Shown here piece by piece: positions 38,038 through 47,186 of a stretch of DNA of 64,000 bases. The notes under the pieces are model-generated. The model made no database searches, had not been told where the DNA came from, and saw only the letters and a program-made list of their open reading frames with translations. Position numbers and translations under genes: made by a program. The DNA lies in contig NZ_CP045496.1 of assembly GCF_015500075.1 (NCBI RefSeq), positions 6,458,001-6,522,000 of the forward strand, in the 5' to 3' direction. The DNA comes from Mesorhizobium sp. INR15. GTDB taxonomy: Bacteria > Pseudomonadota > Alphaproteobacteria > Rhizobiales > Rhizobiaceae. Within the stretch, counting starts at the first letter, position 1. Each line of letters starts with the position of its first letter.

Positions 38038-38874
38038 CTACTTGATGGCGCCGGCGGCGATGCCGGCGATGAAATGGCGCTGCAGGAGCACGAAGACGAC
38101 GAGCATCGGCACTGTCAGCATCACGGCGCCCGCCATGATGCCGCCCCATGAAACCTTGGTCAGGCCGATCAGCGTGCCGAGCGCGACGGGGGCTGTCATC
38201 GATCCCGGCTGGCTGTTGATCAGCAGCGGCCACAGGTAGTTGTTCCATGACGCCAGGAACAGGATGATGCAGAGCGCCGCCAGCATCGGCCGCGCCAGTG
38301 GCAGCGCGATGAAGACGAAGATGCGCCACTCTTTCACGCCTTCGACACGGGCGGCGTCGAACAGGTCGTCGGGCATCATCGAAAAACTCTGGCGCATGAA
38401 CAGCACGCCAAGTGAATTGAACAGCGGCGGCACGATCAGCGCGACCCAGGTGTTGGCGAGCTTGAAATCGCGCGCCACCATGATGAATTGCGGGATCAGC
38501 ACGACCGCGTAGGGAAGCGTGATGGTGCCGAGGATGATCGCCACAACCACGCCTTTGCCGAAGAACTGGTAGCGGGCCAAAGCCCACCCCGCCATCGAGG
38601 TCAGCAGCACCGAAAGGAACGTGTAGGTCACCGCCACGGAGACCGAGATGCCGATGGCGCCGACGAAATCGGTGTCGCGCTGCAGACTGTTGAAATTGTC
38701 GATGAAATTGCCATGCGGCAGCAATTCGATGCCGGGACTGAAAATGCCGTTGTCGGGCATGGTCGAGAAGACCACCATCATCCACAGCGGAAACAGCCAG
38801 ATCAGCGCCAGGGGCGTGAGGAAGAGATGCAGTGCGATGCTGCGCCTTGTCCTAGCGGCGGAGAGCGAGCTCAT
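38038..38874 (-). CDS. Sugar ABC transporter permease (MalG type)
   Basis: A 278-residue inner-membrane permease with six hydrophobic segments and the EAA loop near DAARVEGVKEWRIFVFIALPLA, which contacts the ATPase. The ATG at 38874 overlaps the stop of the other permease gene (ATGA); seven residues more are possible upstream but break this coupling. Part of the CUT1 importer. Confidence 0.92.
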   Translation of the reverse strand: MSSLSAARTRRSIALHLFLTPLALIWLFPLWMMVVFSTMPDNGIFSPGIELLPHGNFIDNFNSLQRDTDFVGAIGISVSVAVTYTFLSVLLTSMAGWALARYQFFGKGVVVAIILGTITLPYAVVLIPQFIMVARDFKLANTWVALIVPPLFNSLGVLFMRQSFSMMPDDLFDAARVEGVKEWRIFVFIALPLARPMLAALCIILFLASWNNYLWPLLINSQPGSMTAPVALGTLIGLTKVSWGGIMAGAVMLTVPMLVVFVLLQRHFIAGIAAGAIK

Positions 38875-39731
38875 TCGGGTTCCCTCGTCAGCCACAGTTG
38901 CACCAGCGTGATGGCGATCGCGAGACCGGCCATGGTGTAGGCGATGGCCGAGGCGTAGCCGAAGTTGAGCGACCGGAAGCCCTGGCGGTAAAGCAGCAGG
39001 CCGAGTGTTTCGGTGCCGCCGCCTGGTCCGCCCCGCTCGGTGATCAGGAAGGGCTCGGTGAACAATTGCATGGTGCCGATGATCGACAGCACGAGGCAGA
39101 ACACGATGACCGGCTTCAGCAGCGGCAGCGTGATGAAGAAGAACTGCCTGAGCTTGCTGACACGGTCGAGTGTCGCGGCCTCATAGACATCCTCGGGAAT
39201 GGACTGCATGCCGGCCAACAGGATGATGGCGTTGTAGCCGGCCCAGCGCCAGGTGACCGCGACCATGATCAGCGCCATCGCCGGGGTGACGTTGGAAAAC
39301 CAATCGATCTTGGGCAAGCCGATGCTATTCAACAGCTTGTTGATGATGCCGAAATCGAGGCTGAACATCAGGCGGAAAACCGCGGAATAGGCGACCTCGC
39401 CAACCACCACCGGGGCAAAAAAAGCAAAGCGATACAGGCCTCGCGCCTTAAGCAGCGGAGAATTCAAGAGCACCGCCATCACCATGGCCAGCGCGATCAT
39501 CACCGGTACCTGGATGACCAGGATGAGCAGCGTGTTCTTCAGCGCGTTGTAGAAAGCCGGATCGCCGATCAGCCGGCCCCAGTTGAAGCCGGGCTGGTAG
39601 TGCCACGGCACGGTGCGCGTCGCCTGGAACGAGATCAGGAACGAGCTGATGATTGGCCAGACCCAGAAGACGGCGAAAACCAGCAGATAAGGCGTGAGGA
39701 AGCGATAGGCCGTGGCATTGCGAGTGTGCAT
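38871..39731 (-). CDS. Sugar ABC transporter permease (MalF type)
   Basis: A 286-residue permease with six spans, beginning MHTRNATAYRFLTPYLLVFAV. The EAA loop is visible at YEAATLDRVSKLRQFFFITLP. It pairs with the MalG-type subunit to form the channel. It lies 147 bp downstream of the binding-protein gene, so a read-through or processed transcript is likely, with the binding protein made in excess. Confidence 0.92.
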   Translation of the reverse strand: MHTRNATAYRFLTPYLLVFAVFWVWPIISSFLISFQATRTVPWHYQPGFNWGRLIGDPAFYNALKNTLLILVIQVPVMIALAMVMAVLLNSPLLKARGLYRFAFFAPVVVGEVAYSAVFRLMFSLDFGIINKLLNSIGLPKIDWFSNVTPAMALIMVAVTWRWAGYNAIILLAGMQSIPEDVYEAATLDRVSKLRQFFFITLPLLKPVIVFCLVLSIIGTMQLFTEPFLITERGGPGGGTETLGLLLYRQGFRSLNFGYASAIAYTMAGLAIAITLVQLWLTREPE

Positions 39732-39878
39732 CTTCCTCCTCCTTCGCCTGATGGCATTTTCGACGGGCCGCAGCCGTGAGGCGCCGTTCTAACTGTTGCG
39801 AAAACCGTGTGCGGGTTCCCGCGCCAAGGTCGAGACGTCCGGGCGTTACGGATGCACCGCCCGGATCGTTGACTGAGG

Positions 39879-41150
39879 TTACGATTTGACAGGCAGTCCG
39901 GTCGCTGCCGCGATCTGGTTAGCGGCGTCGTCGAGTGCGGCCTTGGCATCGGCATAGCCACCGGCGAGATACTTGGTCTGCACCGCACGGATGATGATTT
40001 CGGCGTCGCTCTGGAACTGCGTGCCGCGGCTAGGCGCGACCTTCGGCAAGGTCGCCAGGATATCCTTCCAGACGGCCTGATTGCCCCAGTAAGGCAGTCC
40101 TTGCGAGACGTAGGGGTCATCGAGCGCCGAGATCAGCGAGGGGACGAGGCCAAAATCCCTGAGCATCGTGATCTGGCCTTCATTGGTCTCGAGCGTGTAC
40201 TTCATGTAGGCGTAGGCGGCTTCCTTGTTCTTGCTGGCCGATGTGATGGCAAGCGACGAACCGCCCAGGTTGGCGGCGCGCGGGCCATCGGCGGTGAGGC
40301 TGGGCATGAGGTAAATGCCCCATTTTCCGCTCTCGGCCGGCGATTCGGTCCGCAATGTGCCCTCATACCAGCCGCCATAGATCTGGGTGGCGACAGTGCC
40401 GGCGGTGTTGTTGGTGATCTTGGTGCCCCAGTCGGCGGAGGCAATGATGCCGGCGTCCTTCATCTCCTTGACCTTGGTCATGGCGTCGACGCATTTGGGC
40501 TGATTGACCGTGATCGACTGCCCGTCGGCGGCGAAATAGGCGCAGCCCTGCTCGTTGGAGATCATGCGGAAGAACTCGGAGTCACCGTTGAAATCAGCAT
40601 TGGTCATGGTGACGCCGGGATTGGCGGCCTGGACCTTCTTGCCCGCCGCGATGAAATCATCCCAGGTCTTGATCGAGGCCGGGTCGACGCCAGCCTTCTC
40701 ATAGAAATCGCGGCGATAAAACGCGGCCACCGGCCCCGAATCCCAGGGCATGGCATAGGCCTTGTCGCCAACTTCGAGTTCGGTGCGCTTGAAATCGGGG
40801 AATTTCGCCTGGTCATCGGCCGTGTAGCCCAGCGTGTGCAGGTCGACGAAACAGTCCGGGAACTGGCTCCAGTAGTTCTCGGCCTCGCCATTCTCGATCG
40901 TGACGATATCAGGCAGTCCGACGCCGCCAGCGGCGCAGCCGGCTATCGATTTGTCATAGGTCGGCTGATTGCCGAGATCCTGAACGGTGACCTTGATGTC
41001 CGGATGAAGCTTGTTGAAGCCGGCAACCGTCGATTTCAACGACGAAGCGGCAACGTTCCAGCTCCAGATCGTGAGTTCGCCCGATTGCGCGAAAGCCGGG
41101 CTTGAGCCCAGGGCAAGCGTCAGCGCGGCGCAGGTCAGTGTGATGCGCAT
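39879..41150 (-). CDS. Sugar ABC transporter periplasmic binding protein
   Basis: A 423-residue solute-binding protein (family 1). The signal peptide MRITLTCAALTLALGSSPAFAQ is cleaved after AFA; the mature start GELTIWSWNVAAS is typical of CUT1 sugar-binding proteins. It delivers sugar to the permeases downstream. First gene of the operon and divergent from the AraC regulator at 41234, which probably controls it. The sugar is unknown. Confidence 0.92.
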   Translation of the reverse strand: MRITLTCAALTLALGSSPAFAQSGELTIWSWNVAASSLKSTVAGFNKLHPDIKVTVQDLGNQPTYDKSIAGCAAGGVGLPDIVTIENGEAENYWSQFPDCFVDLHTLGYTADDQAKFPDFKRTELEVGDKAYAMPWDSGPVAAFYRRDFYEKAGVDPASIKTWDDFIAAGKKVQAANPGVTMTNADFNGDSEFFRMISNEQGCAYFAADGQSITVNQPKCVDAMTKVKEMKDAGIIASADWGTKITNNTAGTVATQIYGGWYEGTLRTESPAESGKWGIYLMPSLTADGPRAANLGGSSLAITSASKNKEAAYAYMKYTLETNEGQITMLRDFGLVPSLISALDDPYVSQGLPYWGNQAVWKDILATLPKVAPSRGTQFQSDAEIIIRAVQTKYLAGGYADAKAALDDAANQIAAATGLPVKS

Positions 41151-41233
41151 TGAAATCCTCCCATTTCATTTGCTCTCTCTGCGAGCGTGGCTAAACTAGC
41201 CGGCGTGGAAGACATGTCCCCGACAGAGGGAAT
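41151..41233. promoter_or_regulatory. Divergent promoter region, ABC operon and araC-type gene
   Basis: 83 bp shared by the two start regions. A small palindrome (GGCT-AAACT-AGCC, 41189-41201) is central. The GAGGG before 41234 is the regulator's ribosome binding site. Operator identity is not proven. Confidence 0.4.
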
Positions 41234-42124
41234 ATGAAATGGGCGGAAAGTAAGATGCCAGAACGGCCGTTTTACCAGCCTGGCGCCAGCGGCGTCGAAG
41301 GTTTTCCGCTGGTCCTGGAGATATTCCACAATCACCCGCTGGTGATGCTCAAACCGCATTGGCATGCCCAGGTCGAGGTGAATTTCATCGTGCGCGGCGA
41401 CGTGCACTATTGCATGAACGATTATGAGATTGCGCTTTCCGCGGGCGAAATGTGCCTGTTCTGGGGTGGTCTGCCGCACCGCATGGACCGTTTGTCTGAT
41501 GACGCCATCTACGCGGGCGCACACCTGCCGCTGGTGCATTTCTTCCGGCTCCATCTGCCAGACGATATCCGGCACCGGCTGATGACAGGGGCGACGCTGG
41601 TGACAGGCGCCACCGACCTTTCCGACAACCACAGTTTCGAGCGCTGGAACCGTTACGTCCGCTCGGGCGATCCAGCCAAGGCCGAACATGCCGTCAAGGA
41701 ATTGTTGCTGCGGCTCGAACGCGTGCGATTCGAACCCTATCGGCTCGTGCCGGAGAGTTCGAAGGGGGCAGGAGCCGGCGGTCCCTTCGATCAGCAGTCG
41801 TCGCGCAATGTCGGACGCATGTGCGATTTCATCGCCGAGAATTTCCTCTACGACATCGAGTGCGTGAACATCGCGGCGGCGGCGGACATCCATCCCAAAT
41901 ACGCCATGAACCTGTTCAAGAAGTCGACCGGGATGACACTCAACGAATATGTCAGCCTGCTGCGGTTGAGCTACGCACAGGCGTTGCTGATGCATCAGGA
42001 CGCCAACGTCCTGCGTGTCGCCATGGATTCGGGCTTCGGCTCGCTCAGCGCCTTCAACAAATCGTTCCGCAAGCTCGCCGGCATGTCGCCTTCCGATTTT
42101 CGCAAGACCACCGCCGTCAGATAG
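41234..42124 (+). CDS. AraC-family transcriptional regulator
   Basis: A 296-residue regulator. The N-terminal half is a cupin-like sensor domain (HPLVMLKPHWHAQVEVNFIV). The C-terminal 100 residues carry two helix-turn-helix motifs, with NIAAAADIHPKYAMNLFKK and the family signature VAMDSGFGSLSAFNKSFRK. Divergent from the ABC importer, which it likely activates in response to the imported sugar. A second in-frame ATG at 41255 is a possible alternative start. Confidence 0.9.
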   Translation: MKWAESKMPERPFYQPGASGVEGFPLVLEIFHNHPLVMLKPHWHAQVEVNFIVRGDVHYCMNDYEIALSAGEMCLFWGGLPHRMDRLSDDAIYAGAHLPLVHFFRLHLPDDIRHRLMTGATLVTGATDLSDNHSFERWNRYVRSGDPAKAEHAVKELLLRLERVRFEPYRLVPESSKGAGAGGPFDQQSSRNVGRMCDFIAENFLYDIECVNIAAAADIHPKYAMNLFKKSTGMTLNEYVSLLRLSYAQALLMHQDANVLRVAMDSGFGSLSAFNKSFRKLAGMSPSDFRKTTAVR

Positions 42125-42366
42125 TCCACGGCAACAATTGCGAAGCGGCCCGGCAGCCCCCGCGAATTGGCACCATCCGGCGCGATGCCGCGCTAGCCGC
42201 CGCAGTGGACGATTTGGCGCGGCAAACCGCGCTTCTTTTCCTGCCTGAAATCAGCACCTAAGCGCTGGACAGGCTAAATTCCCGTGCTATAACCCACGCG
42301 CTTTCAAGGGGTGCCGCACGGCGCTTCCACGAAATCCGGCAGGCGAGTTTTTGTCAGCCGGAACAG

Positions 42367-42442
42367 GCCCAGATAGCTCAGTTGGTAGAGCAGCGGATTG
42401 AAAATCCGCGTGTCCGTGGTTCGAATCCGCGTCTGGGCACCA
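42367..42442 (+). tRNA. tRNA-Phe (anticodon GAA)
   Basis: 76 nt with encoded CCA. Acceptor GCCCAGA pairs with TCTGGGC; D arm GCTCAGTTGGTAGAGC; anticodon stem CGGAT/ATCCG around TTGAAAA (GAA); T arm GGTTCGAATCC. A tyrosine integrase gene starts 160 bp downstream, marking it as an integration site. Confidence 0.97.
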
Positions 42443-42602
42443 CCTTCCTTTCCCATAGCTTCTCACAGCATCCCACCAATCAACATAATCAATGAGTTAG
42501 CTTGTCTTAGCTGCTCATGCCGGCCCGCCGCGTACCGTTGCAACGCATCGATTTTTGGGTAACGATCCGGACGTTACCCATTACCCGGGAGGTCCGTTAC
42601 CC

Positions 42603-43790
42603 ATGTCGCTCTCCGATTTCGCATGCAAGAACAGCAAGCCCAAAGACAAACCGTATCGCCTCACTGACGGCGACGGGCTCTATCTCCTCGTCCAAAGAAG
42701 CGGCTCCAAACTTTGGCAATTGCGGTATCGCAGCCTGGAAAAGGAAAACATCCTCTCCTTTGGGAAATACCCATTGGTGTCGCTACTCGACGCGAGAGAG
42801 AAGCGCGACCAGGCCAAGAGGCTGCTTATCGCCGGTATTAACCCCTCCACAAAACGCAGGGAGGAGAAGATCACGGCTCTCACAGAAGCGCGCACAACCT
42901 TCGGCTTGATCTCCGAGGAATACGTCAAACGGATGGAGGAGCGGCGCGCCGCAGCGGCCACCGTCACCAAAACCAAGTGGCTCCTCGAAGACTTGGCCTG
43001 CCCGCTGGCCAAACGTCCAATCAAAGAGATCACCCCAGCGGAGATACTTCAACTTCTCCAGAAGATCGAAAGGAGCGGCCGACGGGAAACGGCGCGGCGT
43101 CTGCGCGGCGTGATCGGCAGTGTCTTCCGGTTGGCGATTGTCACCCTGCGGGCCGAGGGCGACCCGACCCTGCCGCTTCGGGGCGCCCTCCAGCCGCCTA
43201 AAGCCAATGGTCGTGCCGCTATCACCGATGAAAAGAAATTCGGTCAGCTCCTCGTGGCGATAGATGAGTACGATGGCTGGCCGACCCTGAAAGCTGCTCT
43301 CCAGTTCCTCGCCCTTACCTGCGTCCGTCCCGGCGAGGTACGGGGGGCGACCCGCGCCGAATTCGACCAAGAAAAGGCTGTCTGGCGCATACCAGCCGAG
43401 CGCATGAAGATGCGTGCCCCGCACGATGTGCCGCTATCCAAGCAGGCGCTCCGGGTCCTGGGAGAAGTCTGGCCGCTTTCAGAGCGGGGCGGCCTAGTCT
43501 TTCCTTCGATCCGCTCGACCAAGCGTCCGCTTTCCGAGAACGCCATGAATGCCGCGCTACGGCGCATGGGCTACCGACAAGACGAAGTAACCGCCCATGG
43601 CTTTCGGGTGACTGCCAGCACCATCCTCAACGCGCGCAACTACGATCCAGACGTCATTGAGGCGGTACTGGCGCACCAAGACAAGAACGCCATTCGGCGT
43701 ACCTACAACCGCGCGACCTATTGGGAGCAACGCGTGACGCTGATGCACGAGTGGGGAGATTTGCTAGACGCGCTAAAGGCGCACAGTTAG
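42603..43790 (+). CDS. P4-type tyrosine integrase
   Basis: A 395-residue integrase with the N-terminal DUF4102 arm-binding domain (KPYRLTDGDGLYLLVQRSGSK) and a tyrosine recombinase catalytic domain: Arg in TCVRPGEVRGA, HGFRVTAST for His-x-x-Arg, and AHQDKNAIRRTYNR with the nucleophilic Tyr. The ATG at 42603 follows GGGAGG. Its position beside tRNA-Phe matches the IntS integrase of Mesorhizobium symbiosis-type elements, which use this same gene; direct orthology is not shown. Confidence 0.92.
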   Translation: MSLSDFACKNSKPKDKPYRLTDGDGLYLLVQRSGSKLWQLRYRSLEKENILSFGKYPLVSLLDAREKRDQAKRLLIAGINPSTKRREEKITALTEARTTFGLISEEYVKRMEERRAAAATVTKTKWLLEDLACPLAKRPIKEITPAEILQLLQKIERSGRRETARRLRGVIGSVFRLAIVTLRAEGDPTLPLRGALQPPKANGRAAITDEKKFGQLLVAIDEYDGWPTLKAALQFLALTCVRPGEVRGATRAEFDQEKAVWRIPAERMKMRAPHDVPLSKQALRVLGEVWPLSERGGLVFPSIRSTKRPLSENAMNAALRRMGYRQDEVTAHGFRVTASTILNARNYDPDVIEAVLAHQDKNAIRRTYNRATYWEQRVTLMHEWGDLLDALKAHS

Positions 43791-44493
43791 TCTTGGGCGC
43801 ATCTCACGGTACTGCTCAGGAACAGCAAGCCGGGCGACATTGGAGCTAAATTAGGCGCCTGGCGTCGCCCGCCCTGTTCCGAGCCAGAAGCCCCTGTCGT
43901 TGAGCATGCGCAGGTTGGCCTGCTGCCGGTTTACGGTGCTTGCCACCTGTATAAGCACTAACGCTGTTCATTTCGCTGCAACCTAGCGTTCAGGCTCGGG
44001 TTCTCGGACTTCACTTCAAACTCAGGTCACGCGCGGGCAGAGACACAACAGTTTCGCGGACTGCTGGGGTTCCCGGCGATCCAGCTCCGAAACTCATAGC
44101 ATATTGACCGAGCAGTAGTGTCGTTGCAGTTGTCGGTTAAAGACGCCCGCCGCCTCGGACCGAGCTACCGAGGCAGCCTTGCACCATTTCCGGACAGTAG
44201 GTTCTCACGGAGCGATAGATGCTCTCGAAAATGCCAGCGTCGGATCACGCTCAGTGCCAAGTCGATCACTCCGTGGCCCCCGCTGAAAAAGCAGGGCAAG
44301 ATTCAAACATGGGTCAAGTCTCGATGGCAATATCCTGGGTTGCCGGGTCAGTTCTCAGTGGCAATCAACAGCCTCGCCTCGGCCAGCGGAAAAGGCGCGC
44401 TCTGCCGAGCCGCGCAATGCATGGGAGGCCCCAAATTCGGATGATCCACGGCCGACGGGAACTGCGTCTGTCGACTTTGGGCAACAGCGCCAG
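43791..44493. other. Intergenic region after the integrase
   Basis: About 700 bp without a gene I can support. Short frames occur but none resembles a known protein or has a good ribosome binding site and clean coding pattern. It may contain decayed sequence. Confidence 0.4.
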
Positions 44494-45486
44494 CTAGGCG
44501 CGCCGCATCTTGACCACATGCGATCCGATCTCCAGTTCGCTCGACTGAAAACTGCGCCAAGCTGGCGTCAGGTTTTGCTCCCAACGGAAGAAGTCCCGCA
44601 GCAACCAGTCTCTTTCGGGCATGGCTATTTCCGACATGGGCGGTAGAACCCGGTTCCAACCCGGCTCGCCACTGGCAGATGCAAGCACCGCCTTCACCGA
44701 GGCCGGGAACGGTTTCCTCGAAAGGATGGAGTCGCCGCCCTGCAAGGGCGGCACGAGCTTGCGGCGATCGAAGGCGGTCGGGGCGTCGAACATCGCCCGC
44801 ATCAGACGCGGCATGGCGTTGCCGAGACCGCATATGGTGCCGCGCGCGCCCGCCGCGAGCGCTTGCGGGAGATGGGTCTCTGAGCCCGTATAGATAGACA
44901 AGTGCGAGAAGCGGCGGATCAATGCCTCGGTGAAATCCAGGTCCCCGCCGCTGTCCTTCACGCCACTGATGATCCCCGGATAGGCCTCGTCCAGCCGCCG
45001 AATGACGCGCGGCGTCAGCGGGACGCCGCAAATATCCGGAAAATGATAGAGGCACAATTTCAGATCGGCACGCGAGATGCGGTCGATGACAGTCGCGTAG
45101 AAGCGGAAGGTGCCGTCCTCCGTGATGCCGCCGCGATAGACGCAAGGCGGCATCAGCAGCAGGCTGTCAACGCCACGGTCGAGCGCATGATGAGCCAGCC
45201 GTGCAATATCCGGGATCGACAGTGCGCCGACCGAGACGATGAGCCGACCTGGCGCGATACCGGCGGCAATGACGCCATCCAGGGCTTCTGTCCTGTCCTC
45301 CACCGAGAACTCGGTGCCCTCGCCCGTCGTGCCAAAGAGCGCGATGCCGTCGCAACCGGCACCGAACAGCATCTCGATGTGACGGACGAGCAGTTTGATG
45401 TCGGGGTGCAGGTCGGCCGTCAGCGGTGTCGCCGCCGCGACCATGAAGCAATCGATCCTCGGCAGGGCTGGCGTCTGGGTCTTCAT
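44494..45486 (-). CDS. Dihydrodipicolinate synthase/N-acetylneuraminate lyase-family protein
   Basis: A 330-residue TIM-barrel class I aldolase/dehydratase. It has FGTTGEGTEF, the Tyr in LYHFPD (about 147) and the Schiff-base Lys in ISGVKDSGGD (about 177). It is slightly longer than typical DapA. Lysine synthesis is unlikely in this setting; with a GarD-like dehydratase and an aldehyde dehydrogenase nearby it could be a 5-dehydro-4-deoxyglucarate dehydratase (KdgD-like) or another sugar-acid aldolase. It is divergent from the TRAP transporter genes, with an operator-like motif between. The ATG at 45486 starts the conserved part. Confidence 0.8.
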   Translation of the reverse strand: MKTQTPALPRIDCFMVAAATPLTADLHPDIKLLVRHIEMLFGAGCDGIALFGTTGEGTEFSVEDRTEALDGVIAAGIAPGRLIVSVGALSIPDIARLAHHALDRGVDSLLLMPPCVYRGGITEDGTFRFYATVIDRISRADLKLCLYHFPDICGVPLTPRVIRRLDEAYPGIISGVKDSGGDLDFTEALIRRFSHLSIYTGSETHLPQALAAGARGTICGLGNAMPRLMRAMFDAPTAFDRRKLVPPLQGGDSILSRKPFPASVKAVLASASGEPGWNRVLPPMSEIAMPERDWLLRDFFRWEQNLTPAWRSFQSSELEIGSHVVKMRRA

Positions 45487-45557
45487 AGGTGGGCTCGCTG
45501 GTCTGTTTGAGAGCAGTTTGTGCCCTCCGGCTCGCAACAAATGATGATTGATTGCCT

Positions 45558-45569
45558 ATTGTCAACATT
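45558..45569. promoter_or_regulatory. Candidate GntR operator, aldolase/TRAP divergent region
   Basis: ATTGTCAACATT matches the inverse of the repeated motif at 51911 and 52019 (ATTGTCAGCAAT) at 10 of 12 positions. Placed between divergent starts at 45486 and 45663. Confidence 0.5.
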
Positions 45570-45662
45570 CAGCTTGACGATTTGTAGCTGTGGTGAAACC
45601 ATCCGTTCGTCAGGTCGCGCGCCATCGAAGGCGCCCCAACAGCGACGCAGGAGGGGAAGAGC

Positions 45663-46688
45663 ATGAGCAAACAGGGGTCTTCATTTCTTAATCGTGCCGT
45701 TGGCCGCCGCACGGTGGTTGCCGGCGCCTTGGGCGTCCTGGCGGCGCCCTTCGTCTCGCGGTTCGCTTTCGCGGCAGGCAAGGTCATCCGTGCCTCGACG
45801 CCCGGTCCGGACACAGAATGGCAATCCAAGGCGTTGCAAGCGTTCAAGGCGGAACTCGACAAGTCGATGCCGGGTGCTTTCGACGTCCAGTTGCACTACA
45901 ACGGCACGCTGTTCGCGCAGGGCACGGAGATCGAGGCGATGCAGCGCGGCAATCTCGAAATCGCCCTCACCTCGCCTTCGGATATTTCGGAACTGATCCC
46001 GGAATTCTCGATCTTCACCACCGGCTATCTGTTCCGCGATGCCAAACACCTGGATGCGGTGTACAGCGGCGACGTCGGCAAGGAATTCAAGGACAAGGTG
46101 GCGAGCGATCTGAAATTGCAGATCCTCAGGAGCCAGTATCTCGGCACGCGGCATGTCATCTTGCGGACACCCCGCACCGTCAACGTGCCGGCGGATCTCA
46201 AGGGCGTGAAGCTGCGCATGCCGGGTTCGGCAGCCTGGCAATTCCTCGGCAACGCGCTTGGCGCCAGCGCCACGCCGCTGGCCTTCGAGGAAGTCTATCT
46301 TGCCATGCAGACCGGCACGATCGACGGCCTCGAAAACCCGTTGCCGGACGCCATCGCGTCAAAGTTCTACGAAGTGTCGAAACAGGTCGTGCTGACCGGC
46401 CACCAGGTTGCGAATGTCTTCTTCACAATGCCGACAGCGTTCTGGGACGGGCTCAGCGATGACGAGAAGAAGGCGATCCTCGCGGCCGAGGAAGTGGCCA
46501 AGAAAGTCAACGACGACGGCGTGATCGCCACCGAAAACGATGGCAAGGCGTTCCTCGAGGCACACGGCAACACCGTGACGACCCCCGACGTGGCGGCTTT
46601 CCAAAAACATGTGCTCGATGCTTTCGTCAATTCAGACTTTTCGAAGAACTGGCCCAAGGGCATGCTTGATCGTATCGGCGCTGCCTAA
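45663..46688 (+). CDS. dctP: TRAP transporter solute-binding subunit DctP
   Basis: A 341-residue periplasmic binding protein for a TRAP importer. The N-terminus has a Tat-like signal (GRRTVVAGALGVLAAPF). The ligand-binding Arg region is visible in VKLRMPGSAAWQFLG, and MQTGTIDGLENP is the family motif. TRAP systems import organic and sugar acids with sodium or proton gradients. The ATG follows a GGAGGGGA site. First gene of a dctP-Q-M-aldehyde dehydrogenase operon. Confidence 0.92.
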   Translation: MSKQGSSFLNRAVGRRTVVAGALGVLAAPFVSRFAFAAGKVIRASTPGPDTEWQSKALQAFKAELDKSMPGAFDVQLHYNGTLFAQGTEIEAMQRGNLEIALTSPSDISELIPEFSIFTTGYLFRDAKHLDAVYSGDVGKEFKDKVASDLKLQILRSQYLGTRHVILRTPRTVNVPADLKGVKLRMPGSAAWQFLGNALGASATPLAFEEVYLAMQTGTIDGLENPLPDAIASKFYEVSKQVVLTGHQVANVFFTMPTAFWDGLSDDEKKAILAAEEVAKKVNDDGVIATENDGKAFLEAHGNTVTTPDVAAFQKHVLDAFVNSDFSKNWPKGMLDRIGAA

Positions 46689-46697
46689 GCTCGGTTG

Positions 46698-47177
46698 ATG
46701 CAGTCCTTGGCCATCGTCTGGAAGCGACTGGCGGAGTCGGTGAGCGTCGTGGCTTTTGCCGTGATGTTCGCCGGCTTCGTCATCGGCATCGTCGCCCGCT
46801 ACGTCTTCAACGCGCCGATATCGTGGACGAACGAGCTTTGCGTGGTCGCTTATGTGTGGATCGTGTTCTGGACGAGCGACATACTGATCAAAGAGCGGCA
46901 GCACATCGTCTTCGACGTTATCTACGGCCTGTTTCCACCCCGGTCCCGACGGCTCCTGGCTGTCTTCGTGACGCTTTCCCTGGCGGTGGTGTTCCTTGCC
47001 GCCCTACCTGGCACTTTCGACTACATCCTGTTCCTTCGCAATCGTCACTCGACCTTGCTGCATCTGCCCATGCAGTTCGTGTTCGGAAGTTTCCTGATCT
47101 TCCTCGTCGCCGTAGTCGTCAGCGCACTTCGACGCCTCTGGCAATTGTTACGACCCGGTTGGGAACAGCATATCTAG
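46698..47177 (+). CDS. dctQ: TRAP transporter small membrane subunit DctQ
   Basis: A 159-residue protein with four hydrophobic segments and the family pattern ISWTNELCVVAYVWIVFW. It bridges the binding protein and the large channel subunit in the inner membrane. Lies 9 bp after dctP and 9 bp before dctM. Confidence 0.9.
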   Translation: MQSLAIVWKRLAESVSVVAFAVMFAGFVIGIVARYVFNAPISWTNELCVVAYVWIVFWTSDILIKERQHIVFDVIYGLFPPRSRRLLAVFVTLSLAVVFLAALPGTFDYILFLRNRHSTLLHLPMQFVFGSFLIFLVAVVVSALRRLWQLLRPGWEQHI

Positions 47178-47186
47178 GAATTTTTC

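Noticed and set aside
43791..44493. Small genes in the gap after the tRNA-Phe integrase
   Set aside because: Short frames have no ribosome binding site of note and no recognisable sequence.
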